Shown here: positions 1-15,496 of the stretch, piece after piece
How the letters are laid out: every line of letters begins with the position of its first letter
Numbering within the stretch: the first letter of the stretch is position 1
Assembly: GCF_026210795.1 (NCBI RefSeq)
Contig: NC_089430.1
Location: 2,914,001-2,978,000 of the forward strand
Direction of reading: 5' to 3'
DNA from: Rhizophagus irregularis
Taxonomy: Eukaryota > Glomeromycota > Glomeromycetes > Glomerales > Glomeraceae
DNA: 64,000 bases
Notes under the pieces: generated by a model
What the model was told of the DNA's origin: nothing
Database searches by the model: none
The model's input: only the letters and a program-made list of their open reading frames with translations
Program-made: the position numbers and the translations under genes

Positions 1-3000
1 TGTCGCGAGAAAAAACTTGACCAAATTTAGATTATAACAAAATAAAACAATTATTCCTGTATTATTTCCTGTCAAAAAAATTTTTACATATTTACCAAAT
101 TTATCAATATTGTTTTAAAAAAATTTGTCATAAAAAAAAAACAATTTTTTTTTAATCGTTTTTTACGATCTTTTACGATCTAAAAAAAAAAAATATTATG
201 ATAATTGCTTTTTTGTGTTATCTTTTTTATTTTTAATTGATTAAACCAATCAGAATGTATAATTGTAAAACAACACATGTCATTTTTATTTATCTGCAAA
301 ATAATGCAAGGAAAAAAAAGATCATTATTTAAAGAGAGAGGACAAAAAAAAATTTTTTTTTTCTTTCTTTTCGTTTCTTTCTTTTTGAATGAGAAAATGG
401 ATATAAATTTGTCACTCTTATCAATTTCCATATGTACATATAAAATTTGAATATAGTATGAAATTAATCTGATAATATAGATAAATTTGATCATAACGCG
501 TCTTTCATAAAAAAATTAAATTGTATGTTACGCAAAAAAAAAATGGCTGTTACACCGCGTGTGTTACCCTTTGATACCCTGGTATTGAAATCTGTTGTGT
601 AATTGCATTAATATGTAAAATGTTGTCACTTTAATCTAATTAGGTATATCAATTATTCTTAAAACAGAAAAGAGAAATAAAGTTGACCAAAGACTACAAT
701 TTGAATTAAAATTTCCCGGAGAATCATACAAAAAAAAAACAAATACCTTGCTCACGACATGTGATAGAATTAAAGTAAAATGGAAATGATTACGGTTAAT
801 TAGAAACGCACGCAGCGTAATTTTTATTCATAATGCTTTTGCTTGCTGAATTTCAAAGGGGGTTGAAAACGAAACGGAATTTAAAAAAATTTAAACCAAT
901 ATTTTCTTTCTTTTACGCCAAAATTTATTTGTGTTACATAACATGGGTTTAAATTGGAATTTTGGCTTAGTCCAGTCACATCATCGCGAAAAAAAACAAA
1001 AACTTGTTTGTTACTTGTTTTTCAATGTGTTTATAATATGTTGTTAATGTTTATTTGTGTATCATATCATACTACTTAAACAAATTATTGTATATTACAA
1101 GGGTAAACTTTGTTACTCTAACCTAATCAAGGATGCTCAACTTTTTTTAATAAGGGATCACAAATAACACTTTATCCTATCGTCATCTTTAACCTTAGCC
1201 TATTTCCATCCTCCATTGTTCTTACTCCGGTCCAGCTTCTTAATAGTAATGTTGTACGATTGCTACATACAGTCAAATTATTTATGTATAAATAGCAATC
1301 ACCTGTTATGTTAGATGATATAAATAAATCGTTCATTATATATTATTTTTTTTTTTCATGCATGCAAATTCTTTATTATTTTTTTTTTTTTTTTTTATAG
1401 ACATGCAAATCATTTTGAATTCTTCTTCTGATTTCTTCGCTTTTTTTTTCTCGTTCCACATTTTATTAATTTTAATAATCATTTCAATTCGTTCCTCTCG
1501 AGTTCATCAATTACTGAGTTTATTTTTGTATAATAAAATACTTGTATAATAATATTATTATTTATCCCATTATTAGATTATTATTTCATCCCTTCTTGCA
1601 TAAAATACAATAAATATATACATAAATATATACATTTTAAAATTATTCTTTATTATTATATATATATATATATACTAATTAATAATGAATAAACTATCCC
1701 GAACGTCTCGAACCTTTTGAATAAATATATATTTAACTATTCGAAACAAACAAAAGAAATTTATTTAAACCGGAATATTTCATAAGCACACCGTTTGTAT
1801 TTGTCCCTTTTGTCATCATTTACATGTATAAAAAAAACTATTTAAATAACACCATTAATATATAAAGAGCTTACAAAGAAAAAAAAATATTTTTTTTTAA
1901 AAAAAAATAAATTTCTTAAATTTCTCTTCCCTTTTAAATTATTTAATAAAATAAAAAATCCTTTCGTATAGTTAAGTTAGGTTTCTCACTTTTAAACTTC
2001 CTTGGCAAAAAGAAAACCCGGGAAAAGAACAAATTACGTGACCTCTATTTATTTATTAAATTATAACAATAATTAATACTAGAAGAAAAAAAAAAAAGAT
2101 TCACAACGCGTGAATCGATACACAAATTTTTTTGTCATCAAGTAATTATATTACATTTATTTATTTTTTTTTTTTATTTTCATTCATTATAAATATTTAT
2201 TTCATTCTAATCCTTTAATCCCTTTATCATTTATATATTATTCATAGAAATCTTTGTGCATTATTTATTTGAATATCTTTTAGACTTATTTTATACCACA
2301 CATTAATCTATATAATCTGTCCCCGAAATACTTATTTGTTGTGGTTCGGTTTGGTTTCGTTATATTTTGTTCAAAATTTTAATTATCCGAACTATCAACA
2401 AAAAAAATTTCCCAAAATTATTTTCCCAAAAAAAAATTTTTTTTTCTTTTTTTTTTTTTATATTATATTACTTTAATCTTTTTAATCTAGATACTTTCAC
2501 AAACTTAATTAAAAAATCTTTATTTAACCTTAAAAAAAAATAAGATTTTATTCTTCTTTTTTCGTTTCACAAAATTAAATTATTTAAATACTCAACTTTC
2601 GTTTTTTTTTAAAAAAAAAAACTTTGTCCCTTAAAAAAAAAAATTATTATTATTTTAAAAGAAAAAAACATAACTTATTTTATTTATTTATTTATTTATT
2701 TTTTTTTTTAAAAAAAAAATTATTTTAACGTGAAAAATAATCATTAATAATTTCTCTATTCTTAAACGATAAGCAAAAAAAAAATTTATTTTATTTTATT
2801 TTATTTATTTATTTTTTTTTTCCTTATCATAAATCTTAAATCTTTTAACCGAAAAAAAAAAAAGAATTCTATTATTTTTAAGAAAAGAAATTTCTTTTTT
2901 CGATCAAGAAAAATTTCTGCAAGCACTTAATTTTTTTTTTTTTTCGAAAGGAAAGAAAAAAAAAATTTTTTTCCTGCACAAATTTAATTTTCCTTCAATC

Positions 3001-3541
3001 CCAAACACGTAAGTAAAATCACGTTATTTTTTTCTATTAATAGAGACAAATAAAATTGTTTCTTTTAAATTTTTTAATCAAATATCTTAATAATAATATT
3101 TATTTATTTATTTTTTATTATTTTATTTATCCGAACAAATTTTTATTTTATTTTTTTTTTAATTGTCTTAAAAAAGAAATCTTTATATTTTTAATAATTC
3201 CCATCCCCGCTGCATGACCTGTTACTATAAACATCAATACGGTTATCGTTATTCAGCCTTTTTTGTCACGATACTTGTCATAAAACCTGTATACTTATAA
3301 ATTTTATATATATTCCTCATCAGCCAGTCGTATTCAAAAAAAAAAAAAAAATTTATTAATCATTCCAACCTTTCAATTTGAAAGTTGGTTCATCATCATT
3401 ACCCAAACATCTTTTTATCATTAGATAATTTTTTTTTTTTCGTTTTGTTTCTCGTACAAAAAAGAGAAACAAAACAAAAAAAAAATAACCTTCCTTTTAA
3501 ATTTTTCATAAATCAAATATTCATTACTTGGAACGAAAAAA
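1..3541. other. Gene-free AT-rich leader of the PX kinase
   Basis: No supportable gene is seen in 3.5 kb. The stretch is dominated by A and T homopolymers of 8-16 nt, short ATTT/TTTA repeats (around 2680-2700 and 2780-2810) and TA dinucleotide runs (1660-1675). A GTAAGT at 3009 could be the donor of an intron in the 5' untranslated region of the downstream kinase, but no unambiguous acceptor can be chosen by eye. Small ORFs here are low-complexity and carry no recognisable domain. Confidence 0.6.
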
Positions 3542-6642
<3,101 letters not shown>

Positions 6643-7979
6643 GAACTTAAGAAATTAAGATTCTCATCCCTACACGATTTTCATTCATTCATTCAAAAAA
6701 AAAAGACTTTTTTTATATTAGGATAAAAAAAGGGTAGCAATAGGAATAAGTGAAATTCATGCAGGTCTTTGTTTCGTTTAATTCATTTTTTGCTACCTTT
6801 TTTTTAAAAAAAAAATTGTTGCATATTATTTTGTAATTTGTTTGGGTCTCTGTGTTTACATATTATAGTTTGGGTTGGTCTTAATTATGGGTCACAAAAG
6901 TGTAGTTTCTTTTTTGTAAATTTCACACTAAAAAAAATTTTTTTTTTTTTTTAAAAAAAATTTTTTTACATTTTAGAAATGCTTTCATAGAAAAAATTCC
7001 ATTTCATTTTTTTTGTATAATAATTCTATTAATCACATTATTATTCCACACTCACAATTAAACATATTTTCTTTTGCACTAAAAAATTAAGTACTTTCGT
7101 TTTTTGTGAAATAAAATTCTTTGCGAAGAAAATGAAAGAAAAAAGAAAAAAGAAAGTATAATCTTTTTTTTTTCTTTGTAAATATATAGAAAAGAAAAAT
7201 ATTATAATAATAATTTCAATTCAACTTTTTTCACTATATTTTTTTTTCAACATTTTTATATTTATATTTATATATATATTATATATATAATTATTTATTT
7301 TTATGATTATTTTTATAACATATATTATTACTTTCATTTTTTTTTTTTAAGTATTTTTTTTATATATAATTTATGATATTGATATACAGTTATTAATTTA
7401 TACCTAAGTTATTTATATCATTTATATCCATAAGCTTTTTTTTTCTTTCTCCCTTTAGAAGGAAAAATTAGTATTATTATTTTAACCTCATTATACTACC
7501 CTTATTATATATATCATTATTCATTTATTATTTTATGATTTATCTTTTTTAGAAAAATTTTAAAGAAAATTTTATATATACAACTTTTTTTTTTTAGATT
7601 AGATAAAAAGAAATAATTCTGGAAATTTCGATCAAAAAAAAATAAAATTAATAAAAGATCGAATATATTTACAATATACAGTATATAATTTTTTTTTTTC
7701 CCAAAGAATTTATTATTTTATTTTATTTTACCTTTTTTTTTCAAACATTTTAAACATAAGAATTAAATATAACAAAATTATTAAATATAACAAATATCAA
7801 AATAATAAATAAAATATATATATATATAAGACATATATAAAAAATCTATATCAGTTTTAATTGACCGACAAAAAGTTATTATATTGTATAAGAGTTTATT
7901 TTACGCGGTTTATGGTTTATACAATTTGAGAATAGATAATTTGCGTATAGATAATTCGTATGGACTGATAATGGATATC
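6643..7979. other. 3' flank of kinase, AT-rich, no gene
   Basis: About 1.3 kb of homopolymer-rich sequence follows the kinase stop. It presumably holds the 3' untranslated region; TA-rich tracts lie at 7265-7290 and 7812-7827. No ORF with coding character is seen on either strand. Confidence 0.6.
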
Positions 7980-8122
7980 GGTATCGGGACATTTCACCGA
8001 AAGCCATTTCGCCGAAAAATAATCTCTTGCCTGAGTTATTTATAATTCTGCATAATGTTGGCCCTATTTTTCGGCGAAACGTCCTTTCGGCGAAATGGCT
8101 TTCGGCGAAATGTACCGTAACC
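7980..8122. repeat. Short inverted-repeat element built from TTCGGCGAAA units
   Basis: Imperfect inverted arms of about 42 and 58 bp (7980-8021 and 8065-8122) enclose a 43-bp spacer. Each arm is a run of the self-complementary decamer TTCGGCGAAA or close variants (two in the left arm, three in the right), separated by short linkers such as TGGC and CGTCC. It is GC-rich against its surroundings. The structure suits a small non-autonomous foldback element or a hairpin-forming repeat; no target duplication is obvious. Confidence 0.6.
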
Positions 8123-9715
8123 TGGATGGATATCAGATATGGATAATTATTTTACCTTAATTTGAAGTAGCTATTAAATTGTCATATAAAATATATAATC
8201 TTCTGTCGCACTGTGCTCATGATCACCTTCATACTAATTTTAAAAATTGCGAGTGATTAGCTGAGTTTATAAATGACCGGGAATCTTTGTTTACTTATTT
8301 CCCGGCCTCATATAGATATCCGGAAAATTGCTAATTTAAGTTTAAAATAATTGTTAATATTTAATGAGTGACAGGCTCCAGGGATTACCCATTTACTTCA
8401 TGGGAAGGGGAGAATTAAGGTTTTTTTTCCTTCGGGAAAAAACCCTATTATTCCCATTTCCCAACTCCTCATGAAATGAATAATACTTATTTTAGTAGTT
8501 TTTGTGGTGATAACAACGAATGTACAATATTAAATAATATTATTATGTTCATAGAAAATCAAAATCATATTGTAATTGATTTTCCGAATGTTATTACCGA
8601 AACAAATTTTGTGTGATTAGAAACTTAGAAATTAATAATTATTATTTCGGAATGAACTAAAATTTTTTTTTTAAAGAAAATCTCGGAAATCATTATTACT
8701 AATATTGTTTGTATGCATCTCGCGTTTCAAAAATTATTGTAATAATAAAAAGTTATATCTGAAACATCTGAAATAAAATAAATAAAATAAATCAAAAAAA
8801 TGTTTCAAAAATGTGATCGTCCTTGATGATAATGCGGAAAATGATTTAACCCCTTTGAATCATATGCTCGCCGATGTCATTAAATAGCTCAGTACCACTT
8901 CTTTTTTTCTTCCGAAGTAAATCATCGTTAACTGAGTCGGGAACTGTTTTCGAACTTCTTTATCGACCAATTCCTGAGCCGTTCGCTTAGAATTGCTTTT
9001 TATGGAATAGCTCAAGCGCAGAGCCGCAGGCAAATCACGTGTCGCACAATTCAAGATTATTTTATACGGGCTATTTCAAAACGGTACAAATTTTTTAATT
9101 GGAGATTCAGTCGGACTGGAATGACATGAGCTAGTAATTGACCTGCTGTTCAGCCATGGTAATTAGAAGAGCACTCTATATTATTTTTTATTATTATATA
9201 AAATATCATCAATTATAACAAAAATAAAAGAATATATTTCCCGTCTACTAATTGATCACTCGTGAAACTACATGTCGAGGAGTTTAATTCACTAGGAAAA
9301 TACCAATATTATGTAATACCAGGATATCATTTGAAATTCGTACCTCAAATTATTTACCAATTTACTTGGAATTTACATTATTGCAATTATAAGTATTAAG
9401 TATTTTTATACCAAATAAGCTATAAAAAGTAAATAAATAAATAAATAAATGTATATATATATTTTTTAATCATTAATCACGGGTGATGAATATATTAGTT
9501 ATTTCACAGGGAACTGTGGATATCATGGCGCTATTAACTGTACTTACATCACTTCATTTATGCTGACAATTTAGGTATCATTGAGTGACCCTCTAGTTAA
9601 AGAATTAAAGAATAGATTATTTAATTACCATGAATTGGACCTTATCAGTTATTAAATTGTTTGTTTTAGCTTGCAAGAAAACAGAGTTGAAAATTTTTTT
9701 TTTAAAGCAAATAAT
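8123..9715. other. Intergenic region with a TTCG-loop hairpin and a possible gene remnant
   Basis: No supportable gene. At 8419-8445 there is a clean hairpin, a GG plus poly-T stem and poly-A plus CC partner around a TTCGG loop. Bases 8816-9160 are noticeably less AT-rich than their flanks and hold a 64-codon minus-strand ORF (8860-9054) that looks coding in composition but matches nothing recognised; it may be a gene fragment. A TAAA microsatellite lies at 9430-9450. Confidence 0.45.
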
Positions 9716-10888
9716 ATGAATACTTTATCAACTTTCCAACTAGATCATCTTATATCAGCTTTTAAACAACAACAGATTGCCTTTCGGAGAAGTACAGCAA
9801 GTGATTTTAACAATTTATCAAAAATACAAAAAAATGTTTTCTTAGCACTTCAAGGAATTGACAATTTCATAGTAACAGGACCTTCCACTATGACATTTAA
9901 AGAGTCTCAGCAAGTCTATGCTGAAATACTGTTTATATCGCAGTATTTAGGCATAAGACGTGTCATGGAAACCAATATAATTGGATTTGCTGATCGATGC
10001 AAAAGCCTTAATCTTGAATTTATGTTGAAAGATTTCATAGATGCTGGTTTATTAGAATTCCTTTATTCGCAATTTTCTTCCACTTCCAGATGTTTATTAA
10101 GTAAATTAATTCGATGGAAAATTTGTAATTCCATGATTGGAAAAGAAGTAAATTTATGTAAAATCATAAATTCCATAAAAGAGTCAATTGGCAGTTTTTT
10201 ACCGTTAGAATGTCCTTTATGGCCAAAAGTGATCTGTATAATTTCTGATAATCAACAAAAATTATTAGATATTACAACTAGCCCAGGTGTATATTCTGAA
10301 TACAGCCGATTTTTTAATATACAGAGAATTATCAAAGCACCTCAAATATATGTTGATCGTGAATTTTCATATTTTCCATTTCGTAATAAACAAAATTTAA
10401 CTGATCAAGCTACGTTTCATCAATTTTCTGTATCTGCTAAAAAAATCAATTGTGTGGCTATTTCTTTAGAAAAATCATTAGTACAAACACAGAACTTCCA
10501 TTCTAAAGTAAATATAGATAATAGTAATTACATCAGCTACCACTATTTGAGAATAGCAGACTCAGTAGATTTCACAGATAATTTTCAAAATATAACAGAC
10601 CGGCAATCTATATTAATAATTGCTAAAATTAAACCTTGTAAATGATGTAAACATGTATATGATTTTAACTATGAAAAAATTAGTGATGAAACTAAACAAA
10701 TGACCGATTATTATATCATGTGCAATTGTGCAGAAAGTGAAGGTAATATTCACTTAGTAGCTCCACAAATTAAAAGCAAATTTCAGAAATATACAGATCT
10801 AATTATAGATCTTTTTGAAAATAGAGAATATTTAATCTTTATTGGAATTAATTTATTCACTAATTTATTTCATAGATTAAGAGATTAG
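9716..10888 (+). pseudogene. Unrecognised ORF with one in-frame TGA
   Basis: From the first ATG (9716) the frame is open for 309 codons to a TGA at 10643-10645. It then continues in the same frame for another 81 codons to 10888 with similar composition and a Cys-containing stretch (CNCAESEGN). No intron signals bracket the TGA, so it looks like a nonsense mutation splitting one protein of about 390 aa; readthrough or a sequencing error are alternatives. The product is Ile/Asn/Lys-rich, probably helical, without a signal peptide or membrane span. I do not recognise the family. Its position at the edge of the repeat compartment, with no conserved neighbour, suggests a lineage-specific or transposon-derived gene. 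Confidence 0.5.
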
Positions 10889-11739
10889 ATATGGGAACAG
10901 GTAGAGAAAAGCAATAATTACTGCAGTTAACAAAGTTAACAAAAAAAATTGAATCTGATTTATTATATGATATTTTTAAAAATTAATATCATAATAATTA
11001 AAAATTTTATTGTGTAATACTCTTTCTCATAAAATATATAACAAATAATCATTAATATAATGACAAATAGTATATCAAGTATTTTTAATGTCAAAAATTG
11101 GATGATTATTTTATTCTATACTGGATCATCCTTATTACTTCAAATTATTTACATTTAGATGATCAGAATTATCATATAGATAGTCATTTTGATAAACAAA
11201 ATTTTTATAATAAACATTTTTTTTTTTTTAACATAGATTTTTTTATTATATTATTCAATTCTTATTTTTATCCTTTATTTTTTCATTTTTCTATATTTTT
11301 TTGTGTTTTATTTTACATTTTAGTTTTTATAGTTATGTATTTATTATTATTTTCATATTTGTAGATATAGTTTACATTAAATAGTTTAATGGTATATTGG
11401 TTTTGTGAAGGATATCAGTGTCTGATTCTAATTTTATGTGCTGTATGTCAGGACATCTGATATTAGATTACATGACGAATACTACATTTTACTATACAAC
11501 TGTAAATGGGCCTCCTATACGTTTTCTGAAGTTACTGTACTTAGTTTTCTTCCTTTACAGCTGGCCAATCTTAGCCTAAGTGTGCGTGCCTCAGATCCTA
11601 TGACTTGATTAGAGAGGATGACTGGACTACGATTTCTTTGGATACTTGTAGGAGGAGCGATCTGGTTGGAATATTTCTTTTTTCAAATTCTTAACATATC
11701 ATTTTTTTTTTTCTTTTCGTAATGTAGTGCGTCCTGCGA

Positions 11740-11977
11740 ATGCCTTGTGAAGAAGAGGGGCATTTATGCTAAGAATGGCCATTTTTAAATGAACTATACC
11801 TTTTGAGCAAAAATTTTACCTAACAGTACATATGTAGGGTACTCTTTAGTATGACAAATAGTTTAGTAGTTAATAATATTAGATAGCTAGATTAGGTTAT
11901 TTCACAATATGTGTATTTTAATTTTATCACTTGATTATTTAATAAACTATCAAATGCATTACAGAAAAAAAAAAAAA
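11740..11977 (+). repeat. Retroposon-like 3' end with poly(A) tail (copy 1)
   Basis: The segment ends with AATAAA, about 20 nt of spacer and a 14-nt A run (11964-11977). A diverged homologue with the same order of blocks (AAATGAACT, a CAAAAA tract, TATGTAG, ATGACAA, TTTAATAAAC, then poly-A) lies at 49090-49308 in the same orientation. Two dispersed copies sharing a polyadenylated end fit the 3' end of a LINE or another retroposed transcript. No reverse transcriptase ORF survives nearby. Confidence 0.5.
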
Positions 11978-12229
11978 TTCTTATTTTTATGGTTATGGTA
12001 TAATTAGTATGTCATCTGATCATATCTAAAATTTAGAGTAAAATATTAGGTAGAATGACTTCTATTCAATTCTTAAAGGGTTGGATTAATTTACATTCAC
12101 TTGGTGTAGAAATTTTATTGTGTAATAAAAAAATGGTTTCTATTGTTAAAATAAAGATGTGGCGCAGTAATTTTATGTAAGATCAATTTTGTAGATTATT
12201 TCATAGATCTCTTGATTTTCTTGATTTAT

Positions 12230-12420
12230 TTGATAAATCTGATAAATCTAATAAATTTGATATATTTGATTTATTTATTTTATTAATTTTATTTGTTATA
12301 TTTTATTTATTTGATATATTTATTTTATCTTATTTATTTATTTTAGTTATTTTATTTTATTTATTTATTATATTTGTTTTATTTATTTTATCAAATATTC
12401 TTAATTTTTATTTTATTATA
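12230..12420. repeat. Low-complexity GATAAATCT/TTATTT repeat zone
   Basis: Degenerate tandem repetition of GATAAATCT-like and then TTTATTTGATA-like blocks with a period of about 9-13 nt; no coding potential. Confidence 0.6.
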
Positions 12421-12766
12421 AATAGTAATAGGATTTTACTAAGTAGAAGGAGTAGTCAGTTAGTGAGTTAAGAATTGTATTGTAGTTTTCGAGTTATATG
12501 AAAAGAGTATTATTTCCAGTAGTATAATTCAGGATAGTTAATTTCGCAACAAAGAGATTATCTATATTTTTTTTTATCGTATTTAATATTTTATATTATT
12601 TTAATAAAACCTATTTTCTTTAAAACTGAACATCCAACATTATTTTTACGTGATTATTTGTGATCAACTTAAGACTCTCCTATTAAGTTAAACTCCAGTT
12701 AACCTGTTAAAGCATTAAAGTTTTTCAGTCAGTTTTAATCATTGACAGGATAACACTATTTCAATA

Positions 12767-13740
12767 TGGGCCGTTGCAAAAAGATTGATACCTCAGATAT
12801 TGCATCGATAAAAAAAATTTTATTATGTAATTTTCTTTTTTTATTTAATAAATATTATCAGTATATATTGGGAAAGATTTGATATAAATATTACGTTAAA
12901 TCACGTGATCATCATCGAAACTACTATAAGCATCAAATTCATCATCGGTAAATTGTATGTTTTCGTCAGACTCAAAATATTCCTTAGTATTTTTAATTGC
13001 TCTCCTCCAAAGTCCTACAATAACTTTTGAAGAAATTTTTTCTTTAAATGCATTTAGTAGTATTTATTTAACAGATAAAAGGTTTGGATGTGGACTGAAC
13101 GTGCAACTTCACCCTTCACCAACGACCAAACAACTTCAATAGGTTGCAGTTCGCAATGGTAAGGAAGGGTAAAATTAACTTCCCCGTGTTAAATACTTGC
13201 TTCTGCAATTTTAACGCAAGCAAATGGGACCTTTTCTTTGTTCATTCGAACTAGCTCCAAAAGTTCTGGTTTTCTTAATTCATCAGAAAAAGCAATATCA
13301 TGTGCATGTAACCAATCAATAATTTCTTGCTTTTTTGTATTCGAAGTTGGAGAGTTTTATGTGGTGTAAAAGTATTGTCACCACGACTCTTCCAGTCTGA
13401 TACCACCCGCCCAACTGTACATTCCCCTATGCCCAACACCTCAGCAACATGCTTGCGTAGTGTGACCTTCTGATGATCCTCCTTTTTAGAGTTAGCCCCC
13501 GAAAAATAATTGTAAACCTTAATAACCATCAACTTTTTATTGTCGGTTAATGGTGCACCACTCCCTTTTGTAGAGGAAATATCCATGGTAAAGTAAAATA
13601 ATGTTAGTAAAAAATGTTTATTCGAAGTCATTTTAATATATATTTTTTTTTCAGCCCACCTTGTTTTGGTCGCACAGTATTTATCTTAGTGTAGATTATT
13701 TCCTTTTTGGGTGAGGTATCAATCTTTTTGCAACGGCCCA
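12767..13740 (-). mobile_element. Tc1/mariner-type element, internally deleted (974 bp)
   Basis: The ends are near-perfect inverted repeats of about 29 bp beginning TGGGCCGTTGCAAAAAG, flanked on both sides by the dinucleotide TA (12765-12766 and 13741-13742), the hallmark target duplication of the Tc1/mariner superfamily. The interior carries fragments of a transposase on the minus strand. The element is too short for a full DDE domain, so it is a deletion derivative that could move only in trans. Confidence 0.85.
12900..13631 (-). pseudogene. Tc1/mariner transposase remnant
   Basis: The 5' part (13631-13275, 118 codons) encodes a helix-turn-helix region with GIGECTVGRVVSDW, typical of the transposase DNA-binding domain. 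Beyond a frame break the minus strand still reads KPELLELVR and then LPYHCELQPIEVVW (about 13180-13110), which matches the final PYxxxLxPIE block of the DDE domain with its catalytic Glu. It ends in an acidic tail (FDDDHVI, about 12910). The middle of the DDE domain with the first two catalytic Asp residues is missing, so the protein cannot be functional. Confidence 0.75.
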
Positions 13741-14643
13741 TACTAAGAAATTATCAAATTGGTATCTGTTTTATATACTTAACTAATTGAAATTTATTAA
13801 CTACCATTGGTATACATATTGCTCAATATATTATTGTACAATATACTAATGATTATTAAAAAAATAAAAAATATTTTAAAAAAACTGAAATTAAAAGTAT
13901 TTGAAATCCAGTCATATGATCACATAACATAAATCACTAAAGCTGCCAAAAAAGCATTAATTAACCTATCAGAAATAGAAATAAATATTTAAACTTATTT
14001 ATTAAAATTAATCTAAGGTTTATATAATTTAATCTATTTTTATACTATAACTAATTTACTATTTCTACTTTTACCTTTACCTTTTTCATAAATAAAGTTA
14101 TCCATCCTTTTCTTTTTTCATCTTAACATTATAATACTCTTAAGTTCTATTAGAATGACTATTTTAGTACTAGATTTCTTTGGCTGTTTTTTTTATTTTA
14201 TTTTTATTGTCTTCTATTTTTTTTAACCATCTTTTGAAAAATATTTTCATTTTATTACTTTTTTTATTTCCAATTTGTAATGATGTTTAGTCTTTTTTCT
14301 TTTTTTGTTTTCAAAAATAATCAATTTTTATGACCGCCTATTCTGAAGGTTATCTAAAGCTGAATTCGATTATATGACTTGACATTTTATAAATAAGCCA
14401 TTTTTTTATGAACTAAGATTAATGTAAATATGAAAGTTATAAAATAAGTGTATTTTGTCTTGCTTTACAAATTTACTTAATGATAAAAAAGCTGATTTTT
14501 AACACTATTTTTGACTTTACATATGAATGAATAATTTTTGCTGATTATATTTAAAAATGAATGACGAAAATGAAAAAATTCAAATAAGTCAAAAACAGTG
14601 TTTAAAATCCTATATTATGCATTAAGTAAACTTGTACAACAAG

Positions 14644-14857
14644 AGGATCCCGCTTACTTATAAGATAGGTCACCTTCAGATCTAAGGTAAAAATCATATA
14701 TAAAATTTTTTGCAAATACTACTATAAAAGGAAATTTTATGTTACATTGTTATGATTTTTCCTTTTTAGCTAATTAACCAATAATTTAAGAAAAAGTAAG
14801 GTAAAAACTATTAGTAAAGGGCCAATTTTCTACTGAACCATAAGTAAGCGGGATCCT
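14644..14857. mobile_element. MITE with AGGATCCCGCTTACTTAT ends
   Basis: A perfect 18-bp terminal inverted repeat (AGGATCCCGCTTACTTAT) bounds 214 bp of noncoding DNA. A second copy of the right terminus is at 15129-15146 because the region was later tandemly duplicated. No transposase is present; the superfamily is not clear from the flanks. Confidence 0.6.
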
Positions 14858-15255
14858 ACAACGCTAAAATACACATACTATATTAGTATATATATATATA
14901 ACTTGAAAGTTTTATATATTGGCAAAAGTTTTATTTATAAAAAATAAATTTTTACAAGTCACTCGCATCTGCGAAAATCATATATAAAATTTTTGAAATA
15001 CTACTATAAATAAATTTTACGTTACATCATATGATTTTTCCTTTTTAGCTAATTAACCAATAGAATTTAAGAAAAAAGTAAGGTAAAAACTATTAGTAAA
15101 GGGCCAATTTTCTACGGTAACCTTTATTATAAGTAAGCGGGATCCTACAACAGGCTAAAATACACATACTATATTAGTATATATATATATAACTTGAAAG
15201 TTTTATATATTGGCAAAAAGTTTTATTTATAAAAAATAAATTTTTACAAGTCATG
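14689..15255. repeat. Tandem duplication, two units of about 284 bp
   Basis: Unit 1 (about 14689-14966) and unit 2 (about 14973-15255) share the same series of landmarks: AATCATATATAAAATTTT, TAGCTAATTAACCAATA, AGTAAAGGGCCAATTTTCTA, TAAGCGGGATCCTACAAC and the TA-rich ACTTGAAAGTTTTATATATT block, with a few small indels. The duplication is recent relative to the surrounding decay. Confidence 0.85.
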
Positions 15256-15496
15256 TGATTGAATCTAGCTTTAAATGACTTCCTGTAGAGCTTTGCACAA
15301 GTTGGATTAAATCAGATTATCTGGTTAATCTGAACCAAAATTTTTTCAGGTCAGGTCAGATCGGTTAAACCGTTCTGATCTGATCCAACCCATTTGATCT
15401 AAAAGTATTCACGCCACTTTGAATAATTTGGGTTACCTGAAATTTTATTATTAAATATTGTAAAAAAACAGTTTGTAACATTTTTTACTTTTTGTT

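Larger units (their letters stand above)
10889..12764. other. AT-rich intergenic region with retroposon tail and simple repeats
   Basis: No intact gene. It contains a low-complexity plus-strand ORF (11098-11364, Phe/Tyr/Ile/Leu only), a stretch at about 11400-11760 of more balanced composition that I cannot assign, the polyadenylated repeat tail listed separately and a simple-repeat zone at 12230-12420. Confidence 0.5.
14349..15280. mobile_element. Inverted-repeat element in copy A
   Basis: Ends at 14349-14381 and 15248-15280 are diverged inverted repeats sharing TAAAGCT, ATTC and ATGACTTG blocks in order. Copy B lacks this DNA entirely. The interior holds the GGATCC-ended MITE and the 284-bp tandem duplication listed separately. 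No coding capacity is seen; the superfamily is undetermined. Confidence 0.5.

Noticed and set aside
180-494. 104-codon minus-strand ORF
   Set aside because: Composed of Lys/Ile/Phe/Ser from homopolymer DNA, no motif, no promoter or intron logic.
1358-1549. 63-codon plus-strand ORF rich in Phe and Ile
   Set aside because: Low-complexity poly-T translation.
8860-9054. 64-codon minus-strand ORF in a less AT-rich patch
   Set aside because: Composition is suggestive, but no ATG-to-stop gene model with flanking exons or recognised motif could be built; mentioned only as a possible remnant.
11098-11364. 88-codon ORF resembling a membrane protein
   Set aside because: Only Phe/Tyr/Ile/Leu/Asn from TTT/TAT repeats; hydrophobicity is an artefact of composition.
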